64,000 nucleotides of DNA. It comes from Streptomyces sp. YPW6 (GTDB taxonomy: Bacteria; Actinomycetota; Actinomycetes; Streptomycetales; Streptomycetaceae). The stretch is taken from assembly GCF_018866325.1 (NCBI RefSeq), contig NZ_CP076457.1, positions 682,001 to 746,000 on the forward strand, read 5' to 3'. A model generated the notes under the pieces. The model saw only the letters and a program-made list of their open reading frames with translations, was not told the DNA's origin and did no database searches. The position numbers and the translations under genes were made by a program. This document shows, in pieces, positions 17,434 through 27,605 of this stretch. Position 1 is the first letter of the stretch. Every line of letters starts with the position of its first letter.

Positions 17434-19608
17434 TCAGTCGTGGAAGGTCTCGCCCTTCTCCGCCTTCTCCACCAGGAGTGCGGGCGGCAGGAAGCGGTCG
17501 CCGTAGCGCTCGGCGAGTTCCCGGGCGCGGGCCACGAAGCCGGGCAGGCCGCCCTCGTAGCCGTTGATGTACTGGAGGACGCCGCCGGTCCACGGCGGGA
17601 AGCCGATGCCCATGATGGAGCCGATGTTGGCGTCCGCGACGGAGATGAGGACGTTCTCCTCCAGGCAGCGGACGCTGTCCAGCGCCTCGGAGAAGAGCAT
17701 CCGCTCCTTCATGTCCTCGAAGGGGACGTCCGCGCCGGACGTGGTGGTGAAGTGCTCGCGCAGGCCCGGCCAGAGACCGGTGCGCTTGCCGTCCTCGTCG
17801 TAGTCGTAGAAGCCCGCTCCCCCGCTGCGCCCCGTCCGGCCGAACTCGTCGACCATGCGGTCGATGACCTCGTCGGAGGGGTGGCCGGGCCAGGTGCCGC
17901 CGGCCTCCTCGACCGCGCGCTTGGTCTCGTTGCGGATCTTACGGGGCAGGGTCAGGGTCAGCTCGTCCATCAGGGAGAGGACCTTGGCCGGGTAGCCGGA
18001 CTGGGCGGCCGCCTGCTCGACGGAGGCGGGCTCGATGCCTTCGCCGACCATCGCCACACCCTCGTTGATGAACTGGCCGATGACGCGCGAGGTGAAGAAG
18101 CCGCGGGAGTCGTTGACCACGATCGGCGTCTTCCTGATGCGCCGTACGAGGTCGAAGGCGCGGGCGAGTGCCTCGTCGCCGGTGCGCTCGCCCTTGATGA
18201 TCTCGACCAGCGGCATCTTGTCGACCGGTGAGAAGAAGTGCAGGCCGATGAAGTCGACGGGGCGGGACACCCCCTCGGCGAGGACGGTGATGGGGAGGGT
18301 GGAGGTGTTGGAGCAGAGGAGGGCGTCGGGCTCGATGACGTCCTGGATCTCCTGGAACACCTTGTGCTTGAGGGCGGTGTCCTCGAAGACGGCCTCGATC
18401 ACCGCGTCGCAGCCCGCGAGGTCGGCCACATCGCCGGTCGGGGTGATCCGGGCGAGGAGTTCGTCGCGCTTGGCCTCGGTCGTACGGCCCCGGGACAGCG
18501 CCTTGGCGAGCAGCTTCTCGCTGTACGCCTTGCCCTTGGCGGCCGCCTCGGTGGAGACGTCCTTGAGGACGACGTCGATCCCGGCCTTGGCGCAGGAGTA
18601 GGCGATGCCCGCCCCCATCATCCCGGCGCCGAGCACGGCGACCTTGCGGACCGGGCGCTCGGGGATGTCCTTGGGGCGGTTGGCACCGGAGTTGACGGCC
18701 TGGAGGTCGAAGAAGAACGCCTGGATCATGTTCTTGGAGACCTGGCCGGTGACCAGCTCGGTGAAGTACCGGGCCTCGATGGTCAGGGCGGTCTCGAAGT
18801 CGACCTGGGCGCCCTCGACGGCCGCCGCGAGGATGTTGCGCGGCGCGGGCATGGGCGCGCCCGCGAGCTGCTTCTTCAGGTTGGCCGGGAAGGCGGGGAG
18901 GTTGGCGGCGAACTTGGGGTGGGACGGGGTGCCGCCGGGGATCTTGTAGCCCTTGACGTCCCAGGGCTGCTGGGACTCGGGGTGGGCGTCGATGAAGGCG
19001 CGGGCCTTCTCGATCATCTCCTCGCGGGTGTCGGCGACTTCGTGGACGAGGCCGTTCTCCAGCGCCCGCCGCGGGGTGTACTGGGTGCCCTGGAGGAGCA
19101 CCTTCAGCAGGGCGTCCGCGATGCCCATGAGGCGTACGGTCCGGGTGACGCCGCCGCCCGCCGGGAGCAGTCCGAGGGTGACCTCGGGGAGGCCGATACG
19201 GGAGCCGGGGGCGTCGAGGGCGACGCGGTGGTGGGAGGCGAGCGCGATCTCGTAACCGCCGCCGAGGGCCGCGCCGTTGATGGCGGCGACGACGGGCTTG
19301 CCGAGGGTCTCGATACGGCGCAGCGAGCGCTTGATCTCGGTACCGGTGTCGAAGGCGGCCTGGGCGTTCTCCGGGCCGACCTTGATCATGTCCTTGAGGT
19401 CGCCGCCCGCGAAGAAGGTCTTCTTGGCGGAGGTGTAGATGATGCCGCGGATGGATTCCTTCTCGGCCTCGGCGCGGTCGGCGATGGCCGCGATGGAGTC
19501 CTTGAAGGCCTGGTTCATCGTGTTGGCCGACTGGTCGGGATCGTCGAGGACGAGGGTGACGACGCCGGTCTCGTCCTGTTCCCAGCGGATGGTGGTGCTC
19601 TCGGTCAT
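17434..19608 (-). CDS. FadJ/FadB-like 3-hydroxyacyl-CoA dehydrogenase/enoyl-CoA hydratase
   Basis: 724 residues (E. coli FadJ 714). The N-terminal crotonase domain (about 1-200) has NGAALGGGYEIALASHHRVAL and LPEVTLGLLPAGGG. The NAD-binding 3-hydroxyacyl-CoA dehydrogenase domain starts near residue 320 (VAVLGAGMMGAGIAYSCAKAG), with SNTSTLP and the catalytic-histidine segment GLHFFSPVDKMPLVEI, followed by the helical C-terminal dimerisation half. It hydrates enoyl-CoA and oxidises the 3-hydroxyacyl-CoA, supplying the thiolase encoded 40 bp upstream. Last gene of the racemase-dehydrogenase-thiolase operon. The ATG has GGAGAAG about 9 nt upstream. Function is confident; chain-length preference is not readable. 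Confidence 0.96.
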   Translation of the reverse strand: MTESTTIRWEQDETGVVTLVLDDPDQSANTMNQAFKDSIAAIADRAEAEKESIRGIIYTSAKKTFFAGGDLKDMIKVGPENAQAAFDTGTEIKRSLRRIETLGKPVVAAINGAALGGGYEIALASHHRVALDAPGSRIGLPEVTLGLLPAGGGVTRTVRLMGIADALLKVLLQGTQYTPRRALENGLVHEVADTREEMIEKARAFIDAHPESQQPWDVKGYKIPGGTPSHPKFAANLPAFPANLKKQLAGAPMPAPRNILAAAVEGAQVDFETALTIEARYFTELVTGQVSKNMIQAFFFDLQAVNSGANRPKDIPERPVRKVAVLGAGMMGAGIAYSCAKAGIDVVLKDVSTEAAAKGKAYSEKLLAKALSRGRTTEAKRDELLARITPTGDVADLAGCDAVIEAVFEDTALKHKVFQEIQDVIEPDALLCSNTSTLPITVLAEGVSRPVDFIGLHFFSPVDKMPLVEIIKGERTGDEALARAFDLVRRIRKTPIVVNDSRGFFTSRVIGQFINEGVAMVGEGIEPASVEQAAAQSGYPAKVLSLMDELTLTLPRKIRNETKRAVEEAGGTWPGHPSDEVIDRMVDEFGRTGRSGGAGFYDYDEDGKRTGLWPGLREHFTTTSGADVPFEDMKERMLFSEALDSVRCLEENVLISVADANIGSIMGIGFPPWTGGVLQYINGYEGGLPGFVARARELAERYGDRFLPPALLVEKAEKGETFHD

Positions 19609-19648
19609 GTCGGTGTCTTCTCCGTAGGCAGGTGGGGCCGGGAACAGG

Positions 19649-20863
<1,215 letters not shown>

Positions 20864-20909
20864 GACAGCTGCCTTTCGAGGGTGGTGGAGAGGGAGGTAG
20901 CGAGGGGGC

Positions 20910-22052
20910 TCAGGCGAGCAGCGAGCGGCCGATGATCTCCTTCATGATCTCGGTGGTGCCGCCGTAGATGGTCTGGATACGGCCGTCGGTGAACGCCTTG
21001 GCGACCTGGTATTCGCTCATGTAGCCGTATCCGCCGTGGAGCTGGAGGCAGCGGTCGGCGACGCGCTTCTGCAGTTCGGTGGCCCACCACTTGGCCATGG
21101 AGGCGTGGACGGCGTCGAGGACGCCGTCGGAGTGGTCGACGATGCACCGGTCGAGGAAGGTGCGGGTGACGGCGCACTCGGTGGCCATCTCGGCGATCTC
21201 GAAGCGGATGTGCTGGAGCTTGGCGAGCGGACGGCCGAAGGCCTCGCGCTCCTTGACGTACCGGGTGGTGATCTCCAGCAGGTGTTCGGCGGCGGCGATC
21301 CCGGCGACCGCTATGCCCATGCGCTCCTGGGCCAGGTTGGTCATCAGGTGGATGAACGCGCCGTCGAGTTCGCCGAGGAGGTTCTCCTTGGGGACACGGA
21401 CGTCGTTGAAGAACAACTCGGCGGTGTCCTGCGACTTCTGGCCGATCTTGTCGAGGTTCCGGCCGCGCTCGAAGCCTTCCGCACCGCGCTCGACGACGAT
21501 GAGCGAGAGCCCCTTGGCGTCGCCCTCGGGGGTGGTCTTCGCGACGACGATGACGAGGTCGGCGAGGATGCCGTTGGAGATGAAGGTCTTGGAACCGTTG
21601 AGCAGCCAGTGGTCGCCCCGGTCCTCGGCGGTGGTACGGATGCCCTGGAGGTCGGAACCCGCGCCCGGCTCGGTCATGGCGATGGCGGTGATGGTCTCGC
21701 CGGAGCAGAAGCCCGGGAGCCAACGGCGCTTCTGCTCGTCGGTGGCCAGGCCCGTGAGGTAGGGGCCGATGATGTCGTTGTGCAGGCCGATGGCGAGTCC
21801 GGCGGCGCCGGCCCGGGTGAACTCCTCGGCGAGGACCGCGCTGTAGCGGAAGTCGTCGCTGCCGCCGCCCCCGTACTCCTCCGGGACGGCCAGGCCCAGC
21901 AGCCCGGCCCGCCCGGCGGCGAGCCACGCCTCGCGGGAGACGATGCCGTCCTGCTCCCACTGTTCGTAGTACGGGAGGACCTCCTTGGCCAGGAAGGCCC
22001 GGACGGTCTCGCGGAACGCGTCGTGCTCCTCGGTGAAGATCTGCCGTTGCAC
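20910..22052 (-). CDS. Acyl-CoA dehydrogenase
   Basis: 380 residues, full-length. Signatures: [18 protein letters not shown] (FAD/substrate segment), [24 protein letters not shown], and the C-terminal catalytic base E368 in [17 protein letters not shown]. It oxidises acyl-CoA to trans-2-enoyl-CoA with FAD and electron-transfer flavoprotein. The GTG at 22052 is set by TAGGAG directly upstream; the frame is open further back, but that part is the racemase gene read out of frame. It starts 8 nt after the racemase stop, so the two are co-transcribed. Activity on 2-methyl-branched substrates is inferred from the racemase partner. Confidence 0.96.
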   Translation of the reverse strand: MQRQIFTEEHDAFRETVRAFLAKEVLPYYEQWEQDGIVSREAWLAAGRAGLLGLAVPEEYGGGGSDDFRYSAVLAEEFTRAGAAGLAIGLHNDIIGPYLTGLATDEQKRRWLPGFCSGETITAIAMTEPGAGSDLQGIRTTAEDRGDHWLLNGSKTFISNGILADLVIVVAKTTPEGDAKGLSLIVVERGAEGFERGRNLDKIGQKSQDTAELFFNDVRVPKENLLGELDGAFIHLMTNLAQERMGIAVAGIAAAEHLLEITTRYVKEREAFGRPLAKLQHIRFEIAEMATECAVTRTFLDRCIVDHSDGVLDAVHASMAKWWATELQKRVADRCLQLHGGYGYMSEYQVAKAFTDGRIQTIYGGTTEIMKEIIGRSLLA

Positions 22053-22060
22053 GGGGTCTC

Positions 22061-23200
22061 CTAGTCTCGGGGGGTGGGCCGGAGCGCCGGTACGTCCCAG
22101 TCGGCCGCCACGGCCTCCGTGTCCGCGCCGGGCAGCGCGGGCCCGGTGCGGACGGAGACGGGGGTGGCCGAGAAGCGCGGGGCGGGGGCGGGCTGGGGCC
22201 GGCCGCCGTGCTCGACGAAGGTGGAACGGGCGGCGAGGTGGGGGTGGTGCGGGGCCTCGGTGAGCGAGAGGACGGGGGCCACGCAGGCGTCGCTGCCGGC
22301 GAAGACCTCGGTCCACTCGGCGCGCGTACGGCTCAGGAAGCGTTCGGTGACGGCGGCGCGCAGGTCGTCCCAGCGGGCGAGGTCCCACCGGTCGGGGAAG
22401 GCGTCCGCGATCCCGAGGAGCCGGGCGAACTCCGCGTAGAACCGGCCTTCCAGCGGGCCGACCGCCATGTGACCGCCGTCGGAGGTGGCGTAGGCGCCGT
22501 AGAACGGGCAGCCGCCGTCGAGGAGGTTCGCGCCGCGCCGGTCCTGCCAGCTTCCGGCGGCGAGCATGCCGTGGATCATCGTGGCGAGATGGGCGGCGCC
22601 GTCCACGATGGCGGCGTCGACCACCTGGCCCTCGCCGTGCGCGCGGGCGTGCTGGAGTGCGGCGAGGACGCCGACGACGAGGTAGAGCGAGCCGCCCGCG
22701 TAGTCGCCGACCAGGTTGGCGGGGACGGTGGGCGGTTCGTCCGGCCTGCCGATCATCGACAGGGTGCCGGTGAGCGCGATGTAGGCGATGTCGTGGCCCG
22801 CGCGGTCGGCGAGCGGCCCGTCCTGGCCCCAGCCGGTCATCCGCCCGTAGACGAGCCGCGGGTTGCGGGCGAGAGCCGCCTCGGGCCCGACGCCGAGGCG
22901 TTCGGCGACGCCGGGACGGTAGCCCTCGACGAGGATGTCGGCGCGTTCGACGAGGTCCAGGACGCGGGCCGGGCCCTCGTCGCTCTTGAGGTCCAGGACG
23001 ACGGAGCGCTTGTTGCGGTTGGTGAGGTCGTGGGCCGGATCGATGCCGAGCCCCGCCCCGCCGGGCCGGTCGACGCGCACGACGTCGGCCCCGAGGTCCG
23101 CCAGCAGCATCGCGGCGAACGGTCCGGGGCCGATGCCCGCCAGCTCGACGACCCGGACACCGGTCAGGGGACCGTGCCCGGGTGTTGGGCCTTTCACCAT
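22061..23200 (-). CDS. Alpha-methylacyl-CoA racemase (CaiB/BaiF family)
   Basis: 379 residues, class III CoA-transferase fold. All three catalytic positions of Mycobacterium tuberculosis MCR are present at the same spacing: H136 (AGHDIAY), D166 (NLVGDYAGG, +30) and E251 (VGPLEGRFY, +85). This argues for racemase rather than CoA-transferase. The enzyme interconverts 2R- and 2S-methylacyl-CoA so that branched chains (methyl-branched fatty acids, sterol side chains) can enter beta-oxidation. The ATG at 23200 is used; the frame stays open to 23386 but that would place coding sequence over the divergent promoter. First gene of the operon, downstream of a dyad at 23285-23308. Confidence 0.93.
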   Translation of the reverse strand: MVKGPTPGHGPLTGVRVVELAGIGPGPFAAMLLADLGADVVRVDRPGGAGLGIDPAHDLTNRNKRSVVLDLKSDEGPARVLDLVERADILVEGYRPGVAERLGVGPEAALARNPRLVYGRMTGWGQDGPLADRAGHDIAYIALTGTLSMIGRPDEPPTVPANLVGDYAGGSLYLVVGVLAALQHARAHGEGQVVDAAIVDGAAHLATMIHGMLAAGSWQDRRGANLLDGGCPFYGAYATSDGGHMAVGPLEGRFYAEFARLLGIADAFPDRWDLARWDDLRAAVTERFLSRTRAEWTEVFAGSDACVAPVLSLTEAPHHPHLAARSTFVEHGGRPQPAPAPRFSATPVSVRTGPALPGADTEAVAADWDVPALRPTPRD

Positions 23201-23284
23201 CTGTGAGCCCCCAGGGGTGTGACACAACCGATGTAACACCTGCGATGCTATGAACGTCCCCGGCTCCGCACAACCCCTCGGGCC

Positions 23285-23308
23285 GAGCAAGCGCTTAGTA
23301 GTTTGCTC
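23285..23308. promoter_or_regulatory. Dyad with AAGCGCTT core between divergent genes
   Basis: GAGCAA (23285-23290) and TTGCTC (23303-23308) are perfect inverted arms around 12 bp. Inside, AAGCGCTT (23289-23296) is an 8-bp palindrome. It lies between the racemase operon and the saccharopine-dehydrogenase-like gene and is a candidate TetR-type site for acyl-CoA-responsive control. Confidence 0.5.
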
Positions 23309-23409
23309 CGATCCTCTCGCACCCGGCCCGCCCGGCCGCACGCCGCCACGGCGCTCTCCGCTACCCTCTGCCTGCCACGTCGGCACCCGTCTCCCAGCCG
23401 GAGGTACTC

Positions 23410-24600
23410 GTGAACAGGCAGAACGACGCGACGCGCCCCTTGGACGTGGTCCTCTTCGGCGCCACCGGCTTCGTGGGGGCGCTCACGGCCGAGTACCTGG
23501 GGGCCCACGCCCCCACGGGTCTGCGCTGGGCACTGGCCGGGCGCAGCCGGACCAAGCTGGAGCAGCTGCGCGAGCGGCTGGCGGCGATCGCCCCCGCCTG
23601 TGCGGAGCTGCCGCTGCTGGAGACCGATGCGGACGACGCTCGGGCGCTGGCCGAACTGGCCGCCTCCACCCGGGTGGTGGCCACCACCGTGGGACCGTAC
23701 CTGCGCTACGGCGGCAAGCTCGTCGCCGCCTGCGCCGAGGCCGGGACGGACTACGCGGACCTCACCGGCGAGGCCGAGTTCATCGACCGGATGTATCTGG
23801 AGCACGACGCGCGGGCCCGTGAGACGGGGGCGCGCATCGTGCACGCCTGCGGCTTCGACTCCGTACCGCACGACCTCGGGGCGTACTTCACCGTCCAGCA
23901 GCTGCCCGAGGACGTGCCCCTGGCCGTCGACGGCTTCGTCCGCACCAACGCGGTGTTCTCCGGCGGCACGTTCGCCTCGGCGCTGACCGCGATGGGCCGG
24001 GGCCCGCAGATGCTGGCCGCCGCCCGGGAGCGCCGGCTGCATGAGCCGCGCCGGGTCGGCCGGCGGGTCCGCACACCCGCGGGCTCCCCGCACTTCAGCG
24101 GGGAGACCGGCACCTGGGCGCTGCCGCTGCCCACGATCGACCCGACGATCGTGGGCCGCTCGGCGCGGACCCTGGATCGCTACGGCCCCGACTTCCGCTA
24201 CCGCCACTTCGCCTCGGTGAAGACACTGCCCATGGCACTCGGCGCCCCGGTGGCGATCGGCGGGCTGGTCGCGGCCGCGCAGGTGGAAGGCGTACGGGAG
24301 TGGCTGATGAGCCGCTACGAGCCGGGGCAGGGGCCGGACGAGGAGCGCCGCGGGCGGAGCTGGTTCACCGTCCGCTTCGTCGGCGCGGGCGGCGGGCGCC
24401 GTGTCTTCACCGAGGTGTCCGGCGGCGACCCGGGATACGGCGAGACGGCGAAGATCCTCGCCGAGTCAGCGGTGTGCCTGGCCCTGGACGAGCTGCCGGA
24501 GACCTCAGGGCAGGTCACCACGGCGGTGGCAATGGGCGACGCGCTCCTGGACCGGCTGACGGCGGCGGGGCTGCGGTTCCGGGTGGCGGCGGTGCGGTAG
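23410..24600 (+). CDS. Saccharopine dehydrogenase-like reductase (trans-acting enoyl reductase type)
   Basis: 396 residues. N-terminal Rossmann domain with GATGFVG at 17-23 and AGRSRTKLEQL, then CGFDSVPHDLG and a C-terminal region with FTEVSGGDPGYGETAKILAESA. This is the actinobacterial group that contains trans-acting enoyl reductases and many uncharacterised proteins, not lysine-pathway saccharopine dehydrogenase. The NAD(P) cofactor is secure; the substrate is probably a lipid intermediate, by analogy only. The GTG at 23410 has GGAGG 5 nt upstream. Divergent from the branched-chain beta-oxidation operon and possibly controlled from the same intergenic dyad. Confidence 0.88.
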   Translation: MNRQNDATRPLDVVLFGATGFVGALTAEYLGAHAPTGLRWALAGRSRTKLEQLRERLAAIAPACAELPLLETDADDARALAELAASTRVVATTVGPYLRYGGKLVAACAEAGTDYADLTGEAEFIDRMYLEHDARARETGARIVHACGFDSVPHDLGAYFTVQQLPEDVPLAVDGFVRTNAVFSGGTFASALTAMGRGPQMLAAARERRLHEPRRVGRRVRTPAGSPHFSGETGTWALPLPTIDPTIVGRSARTLDRYGPDFRYRHFASVKTLPMALGAPVAIGGLVAAAQVEGVREWLMSRYEPGQGPDEERRGRSWFTVRFVGAGGGRRVFTEVSGGDPGYGETAKILAESAVCLALDELPETSGQVTTAVAMGDALLDRLTAAGLRFRVAAVR

Positions 24601-24668
24601 CCGATGCCCCCGGGGGCGACCATTCCGCCCTTCCGCGCGGGCGGGCGACGCCGCATGGTCGGACGCCT

Positions 24669-24812
24669 CTAGAAGATCCAGCCGGCCAGCGTGTAGAGCA
24701 TCGCGCCCAGCCAGACGAGGCCGACGGCGCTGCCGAGGAGCATGCCGAGGGCCATGCGGCGCTGGGCGGGGTCGAAGGGCGCGGGGCGTACGGCTGTGCG
24801 GGATGCGTTCAT
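24669..24812 (-). CDS. Small single-span membrane protein (47 aa)
   Basis: A 47-codon frame from ATG 24812 to TAG 24669. It begins MNASRTAVRPAPFDPAQRR, and residues about 20-46 form one hydrophobic helix (MALGMLLGSAVGLVWLGAML) ending in Trp-Ile-Phe. A basic N-terminus before a single C-terminal helix is expected for a tail-anchored or N-in small protein. Third-position GC is high, as in neighbouring genes. AGG lies about 11 nt upstream of the start. Function unknown. Convergent with the saccharopine-dehydrogenase-like gene. Confidence 0.65.
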   Translation of the reverse strand: MNASRTAVRPAPFDPAQRRMALGMLLGSAVGLVWLGAMLYTLAGWIF

Positions 24813-24892
24813 GTGTCCAGCCTGCCCAGCCGTGTGGATCTATGCCATCCGTAGGGGTACTCAGTTGCAGGACTGTGCCACGCCCGGGACGA

Positions 24893-25330
24893 TCACGTGC
24901 GGGCCGACAGCTGCCGACGTACCCACGCGGGGTCCGGGTTGACGTGCGCCCGGTCCGCGACGACGACGGTCGGCACGGTCTCGTCCCCACCCGTGGCGGC
25001 CCGCACAGCAGCGGCGCCCGCTGGATCCTGCCAGATGTTCACCCAGTGCAGCCGGGTTGCGTCGCGGCCCAGTCTCAGGCGCAGCCGCAGGCAGTACGTG
25101 CAGCCCGGCCGCCAGTAGACGACCGGGCCGCCGTCGGCAGCGCTGCGGCGCCGGGCCTCGGCGGAGGAGACCGCTCCCGGGAAGATCAGGGGTGAGTGCA
25201 CGGCTGCCAACAGTACGAACAGCACCAGGAGTGCGGTCGCCGTGACGGGATCGCCACGGAGGGCGAGTCCTGTCGCGGCGACCGCACCGCCGAGCAGGAA
25301 GAGGGCCGGCAGCCTCCACACGCTTCTCAT
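24893..25330 (-). CDS. Membrane-anchored glutaredoxin-like protein
   Basis: 145 residues. Two adjacent hydrophobic segments near the N-terminus (LPALFLLGGAVAATGLAL and ATALLVLFVLLAAVHSPLI), then a glutaredoxin/thioredoxin-fold domain from about residue 65: VVYWRPGCTYCLRLRL carries the CTYC redox pair, TVPTVVV the cis-proline loop, and WVNIWQDPAGAAAVR the following helix. Likely a dithiol-disulfide exchanger tethered to the membrane, possibly using mycothiol as in mycoredoxins (inference). The ATG at 25330 is preferred because it precedes the first helix; no strong ribosome-binding site is visible. Confidence 0.82.
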   Translation of the reverse strand: MRSVWRLPALFLLGGAVAATGLALRGDPVTATALLVLFVLLAAVHSPLIFPGAVSSAEARRRSAADGGPVVYWRPGCTYCLRLRLRLGRDATRLHWVNIWQDPAGAAAVRAATGGDETVPTVVVADRAHVNPDPAWVRRQLSART

Positions 25331-25411
25331 GACGACGCAGGCTACCGCCGTGCCATGCAGCACTGTCGGGCGGTGGGGCTCCCCGGGCGGCCGGTCGGCC
25401 CCGCCGCCTCG

Positions 25412-26104
25412 TCAGGCGGTCGCTTCCCGCAGGGTCCGCCGGCACAGGGCGTCCGCCCGGCGGGTGCTCTCGGGCTGGCGGTAGCGGCCGGCGAGGCGGA
25501 GCGTGTGGGCGCAGGCGTTGTCGAGGCTGATGCGGTGGCCCACCGAGACGAACACGGGGCTGGTGTTCTCACGGGTGCGCAGTGCGCGGCCGACCACCTC
25601 GTCGCCGTCCAGCAGCGGCGAGGAGTCGCCGCGCCGGGGTCCGGGGGCCTCGTAGGTGAACGTGAACGGATTCTTGCCGACGCCGATCACCGGCAGCCCG
25701 GTGAGCACGCCCAGATGGCTGGCGAGTCCGAAACGGCGCGGGTGCGCCAGGCCGTAGCCGTCGCAGACGACGAGACCGGGGTCGACGCTCAGCTCCTCCA
25801 GCGCCTCCAGGACCGTCGGAATCTCACGGAAGGCCAGCAGCCCGGGGACGTACGGGAAGGCGATCTTCCCTACGGCGGTGACCTCCTCGACCGTTTCCAG
25901 CGTCGCGGCGTCCAGCGCCACGGCCGCCGCGACGACGACGTCCTTCTCGTCGTCGTAGGCCACGTCCACCCCGGTGACCAGGCCGGTTCCGGGCTCCGGT
26001 CCCGCCTCGTCCAGGATCACCCGCTCGCGCAGCCGGTCCTGGATCGCCCGGCCCTCGGCTTCGTCGGCGGGGGTCTCGTGGGCGGGGGCGGGGGAGCTCG
26101 TCAT
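25412..26104 (-). CDS. nfi: Endonuclease V
   Basis: 230 residues, typical. The metal-binding triad is readable: D47 in TGVDVAY, E94 in PGLLAFREIP and D115 in VVCDGYGLAHPRRFGLASH. PYVPG at about 84-88 is the wedge that inserts next to the lesion, and GVGKNPF is also conserved. Endonuclease V nicks DNA one nucleotide 3' of deoxyinosine, starting repair of deaminated adenine; some members also cut inosine in RNA. ATG start with only a weak upstream Shine-Dalgarno sequence. Downstream of it, 81 bp on, lies the glutaredoxin-like gene on the same strand. Confidence 0.95.
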   Translation of the reverse strand: MTSSPAPAHETPADEAEGRAIQDRLRERVILDEAGPEPGTGLVTGVDVAYDDEKDVVVAAAVALDAATLETVEEVTAVGKIAFPYVPGLLAFREIPTVLEALEELSVDPGLVVCDGYGLAHPRRFGLASHLGVLTGLPVIGVGKNPFTFTYEAPGPRRGDSSPLLDGDEVVGRALRTRENTSPVFVSVGHRISLDNACAHTLRLAGRYRQPESTRRADALCRRTLREATA

Positions 26105-26264
26105 ACCGGAAAGCTTATGCGGTGGGGAGGGCTGTGCTGTCGGCCGGCGGCCGCGAGGCCGCAGGCGGGGGCCGGGGCGTCTGTGGTGTGCAGCAGGCCC
26201 GGACCCACCTGCGCCCCGGATCCTCGGGGGGCCGCAGGTGGGGTGGCCGCGGCGGAGGGGCCGC

Positions 26265-26312
26265 CCCGCCGTTCACCGCCATGGAGGCCCCCGCCGTCCA
26301 CCGCCATGGAGG
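26265..26312. repeat. Direct repeat carrying CACCGCCATGGAGGCC
   Basis: Two copies, period about 26 bp, just upstream of the YciI-like gene. Each holds the NcoI-type palindrome CCATGG, but neither ATG opens a useful frame. Confidence 0.7.
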
Positions 26313-26351
26313 CCGTCCTCGCGGCGGCCGGGATCCCGTAGCCTGACGATC

Positions 26352-26648
26352 ATGTTCGTACTCGAATTGACCTATACGGCCCCCGTCGAGCGCGTGGACG
26401 CGCTGATGGCCGAGCACATCACCTGGCTCGACGAGCAGTACGCGGCGGGTGTCTTCATCGCCTCGGGCCGCAAGAACCCCCGGGACGGCGGCGTGATCCT
26501 GGCCGTCGGCCGGGACCGGGCGGCGATCGAGCAGATCGCGGCGGCCGACCCCTTCTCCGCGCACGGCGTGTGCGCCTACCGGATCACCGAGTTCGTGGCC
26601 ACCAGGACGGCGCCCGCGCTCGCGGCGTACCAGCAGCCGTTGCCGTAA
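26352..26648 (+). CDS. YciI-like (YCII-related) protein
   Basis: 98 residues, a complete YCII domain in a ferredoxin-like fold. MFVLELTYTAPVERVDAL, EHITWLDEQYAAGVFIASG (with the conserved His and Asp) and GGVILAVGRDRAAIEQIAAADPF match the family. Members are small cytosolic proteins or accessory domains; some have dehalogenase or lactonase-like activity, but most are uncharacterised. The ATG at 26352 begins exactly at the family N-terminus. TAGCCT (26339-26344) 7 nt before it could be a -10 of a leaderless mRNA. Same orientation as the hydrolase gene 69 bp downstream. Confidence 0.9.
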   Translation: MFVLELTYTAPVERVDALMAEHITWLDEQYAAGVFIASGRKNPRDGGVILAVGRDRAAIEQIAAADPFSAHGVCAYRITEFVATRTAPALAAYQQPLP

Positions 26649-26717
26649 CGGGCAGAGCCTCACGGTTGCCGCCTCCGCCACCGATGAGTTTCCGGGGTGG
26701 TGCCGGTCTGAGGAGGT

Positions 26718-27584
26718 ATGGAGACCTGCACACTGACCACAGCCGGCGCCGACCTCGTCTACGACGTCCGCGGACCGCTGCCCGCCGCCGACGGCCGCCC
26801 GCCGCTGTTCCTGCTCGGGCAGCCCATGGACGCGAGTGGCTTCGCCGCACTGGCGGCCCGCTTCCCCGACCGGACCGTCGTCACGTACGACCCGCGCGGG
26901 CTCGGCCGCTCCACCCGTGCGGACGGGCGGGTCGACTACGCGCCCGAGCCCCTGGCCGAGGACGTGCACGCCGTCATCGCGAAGCTCGGGGCCGGGCCGG
27001 TCGAGATGTTCGCCAGCAGTGGCGGGGCGGTCACCGCCCTCGCCCTCGTGGCGCGCCACCCCGGGGACGTGACCACCCTCGTCGCGCACGAGCCGCCGCT
27101 CATCACGATCACCCCGGACGGCCCGGCGGCCGTCCGGGCGCGGGCCGGGGTCCGGGACGCGTACGAGAAGCGGGGGTGGGGCGCCGGGATGGCCGCGTTC
27201 GTGGCGATGACGTCGTGGGAGGGCGAGTTCACCGACGCGTACTTCGCCCAGCCCGCGCCCGACCCCGCCGCGTTCGGGATGCCCGCCGAGGACGACGGCA
27301 CCCGCGACGACCCGCTGTTGTCCGACCGCTCCTGGGCGGTCAGCGACTACCGGCCGGACGTCGACGCCGTCGTCACGGCCCCCACCCGCGTGGTGATCGC
27401 CGTGGGCGAGGAGTCCCGGACGGTGCAGACCGGGCGGACGTCCGACGCGACCGCCGAACTGCTCGGGCAGCGCGCGACCGTCTTCCCCAGCCACCACGGC
27501 GGTTTCCTGGACGGGGAGTTCGGCTATCCGGGGAAGCCCGACGAGTTCGCGGCGCGGCTGCGGGAGGTGCTGGCCGCCTCATGA
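26718..27584 (+). CDS. Alpha/beta-hydrolase
   Basis: 288 residues. Fold markers: FLLGQPMDASGF (oxyanion region), VVTYDPRGLGRSTR, nucleophile elbow FASSGGAV (Ala-Ser-Ser-Gly-Gly in place of the usual Gly-x-Ser-x-Gly), and the C-terminal histidine segment FPSHHGGF. Cytosolic hydrolase of unknown substrate. The AGGAGG Shine-Dalgarno is only 1 nt before the ATG, an in-frame TGA overlaps it and rules out an upstream start, and no good downstream start exists, so translation may be inefficient. A hairpin spans the stop codon. Confidence 0.88.
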   Translation: METCTLTTAGADLVYDVRGPLPAADGRPPLFLLGQPMDASGFAALAARFPDRTVVTYDPRGLGRSTRADGRVDYAPEPLAEDVHAVIAKLGAGPVEMFASSGGAVTALALVARHPGDVTTLVAHEPPLITITPDGPAAVRARAGVRDAYEKRGWGAGMAAFVAMTSWEGEFTDAYFAQPAPDPAAFGMPAEDDGTRDDPLLSDRSWAVSDYRPDVDAVVTAPTRVVIAVGEESRTVQTGRTSDATAELLGQRATVFPSHHGGFLDGEFGYPGKPDEFAARLREVLAAS

Positions 27585-27599
27585 GGTCATGAGGCGGCC
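27572..27599. terminator. Bidirectional terminator hairpin spanning the hydrolase stop
   Basis: GGCCGCCTCAT (27572-27582) pairs perfectly with ATGAGGCGGCC (27589-27599), loop 6 nt. It sits at the junction of two convergent genes and overlaps the stop codon of the rightward one. Confidence 0.75.
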
Positions 27600-27605
27600 C
27601 CGGCG

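Noticed and set aside
22061..23200. Family III CoA-transferase (carnitine or formyl type) for the CaiB/BaiF gene
   Set aside because: The H136/D166/E251 spacing matches alpha-methylacyl-CoA racemase, and the neighbours are beta-oxidation enzymes.
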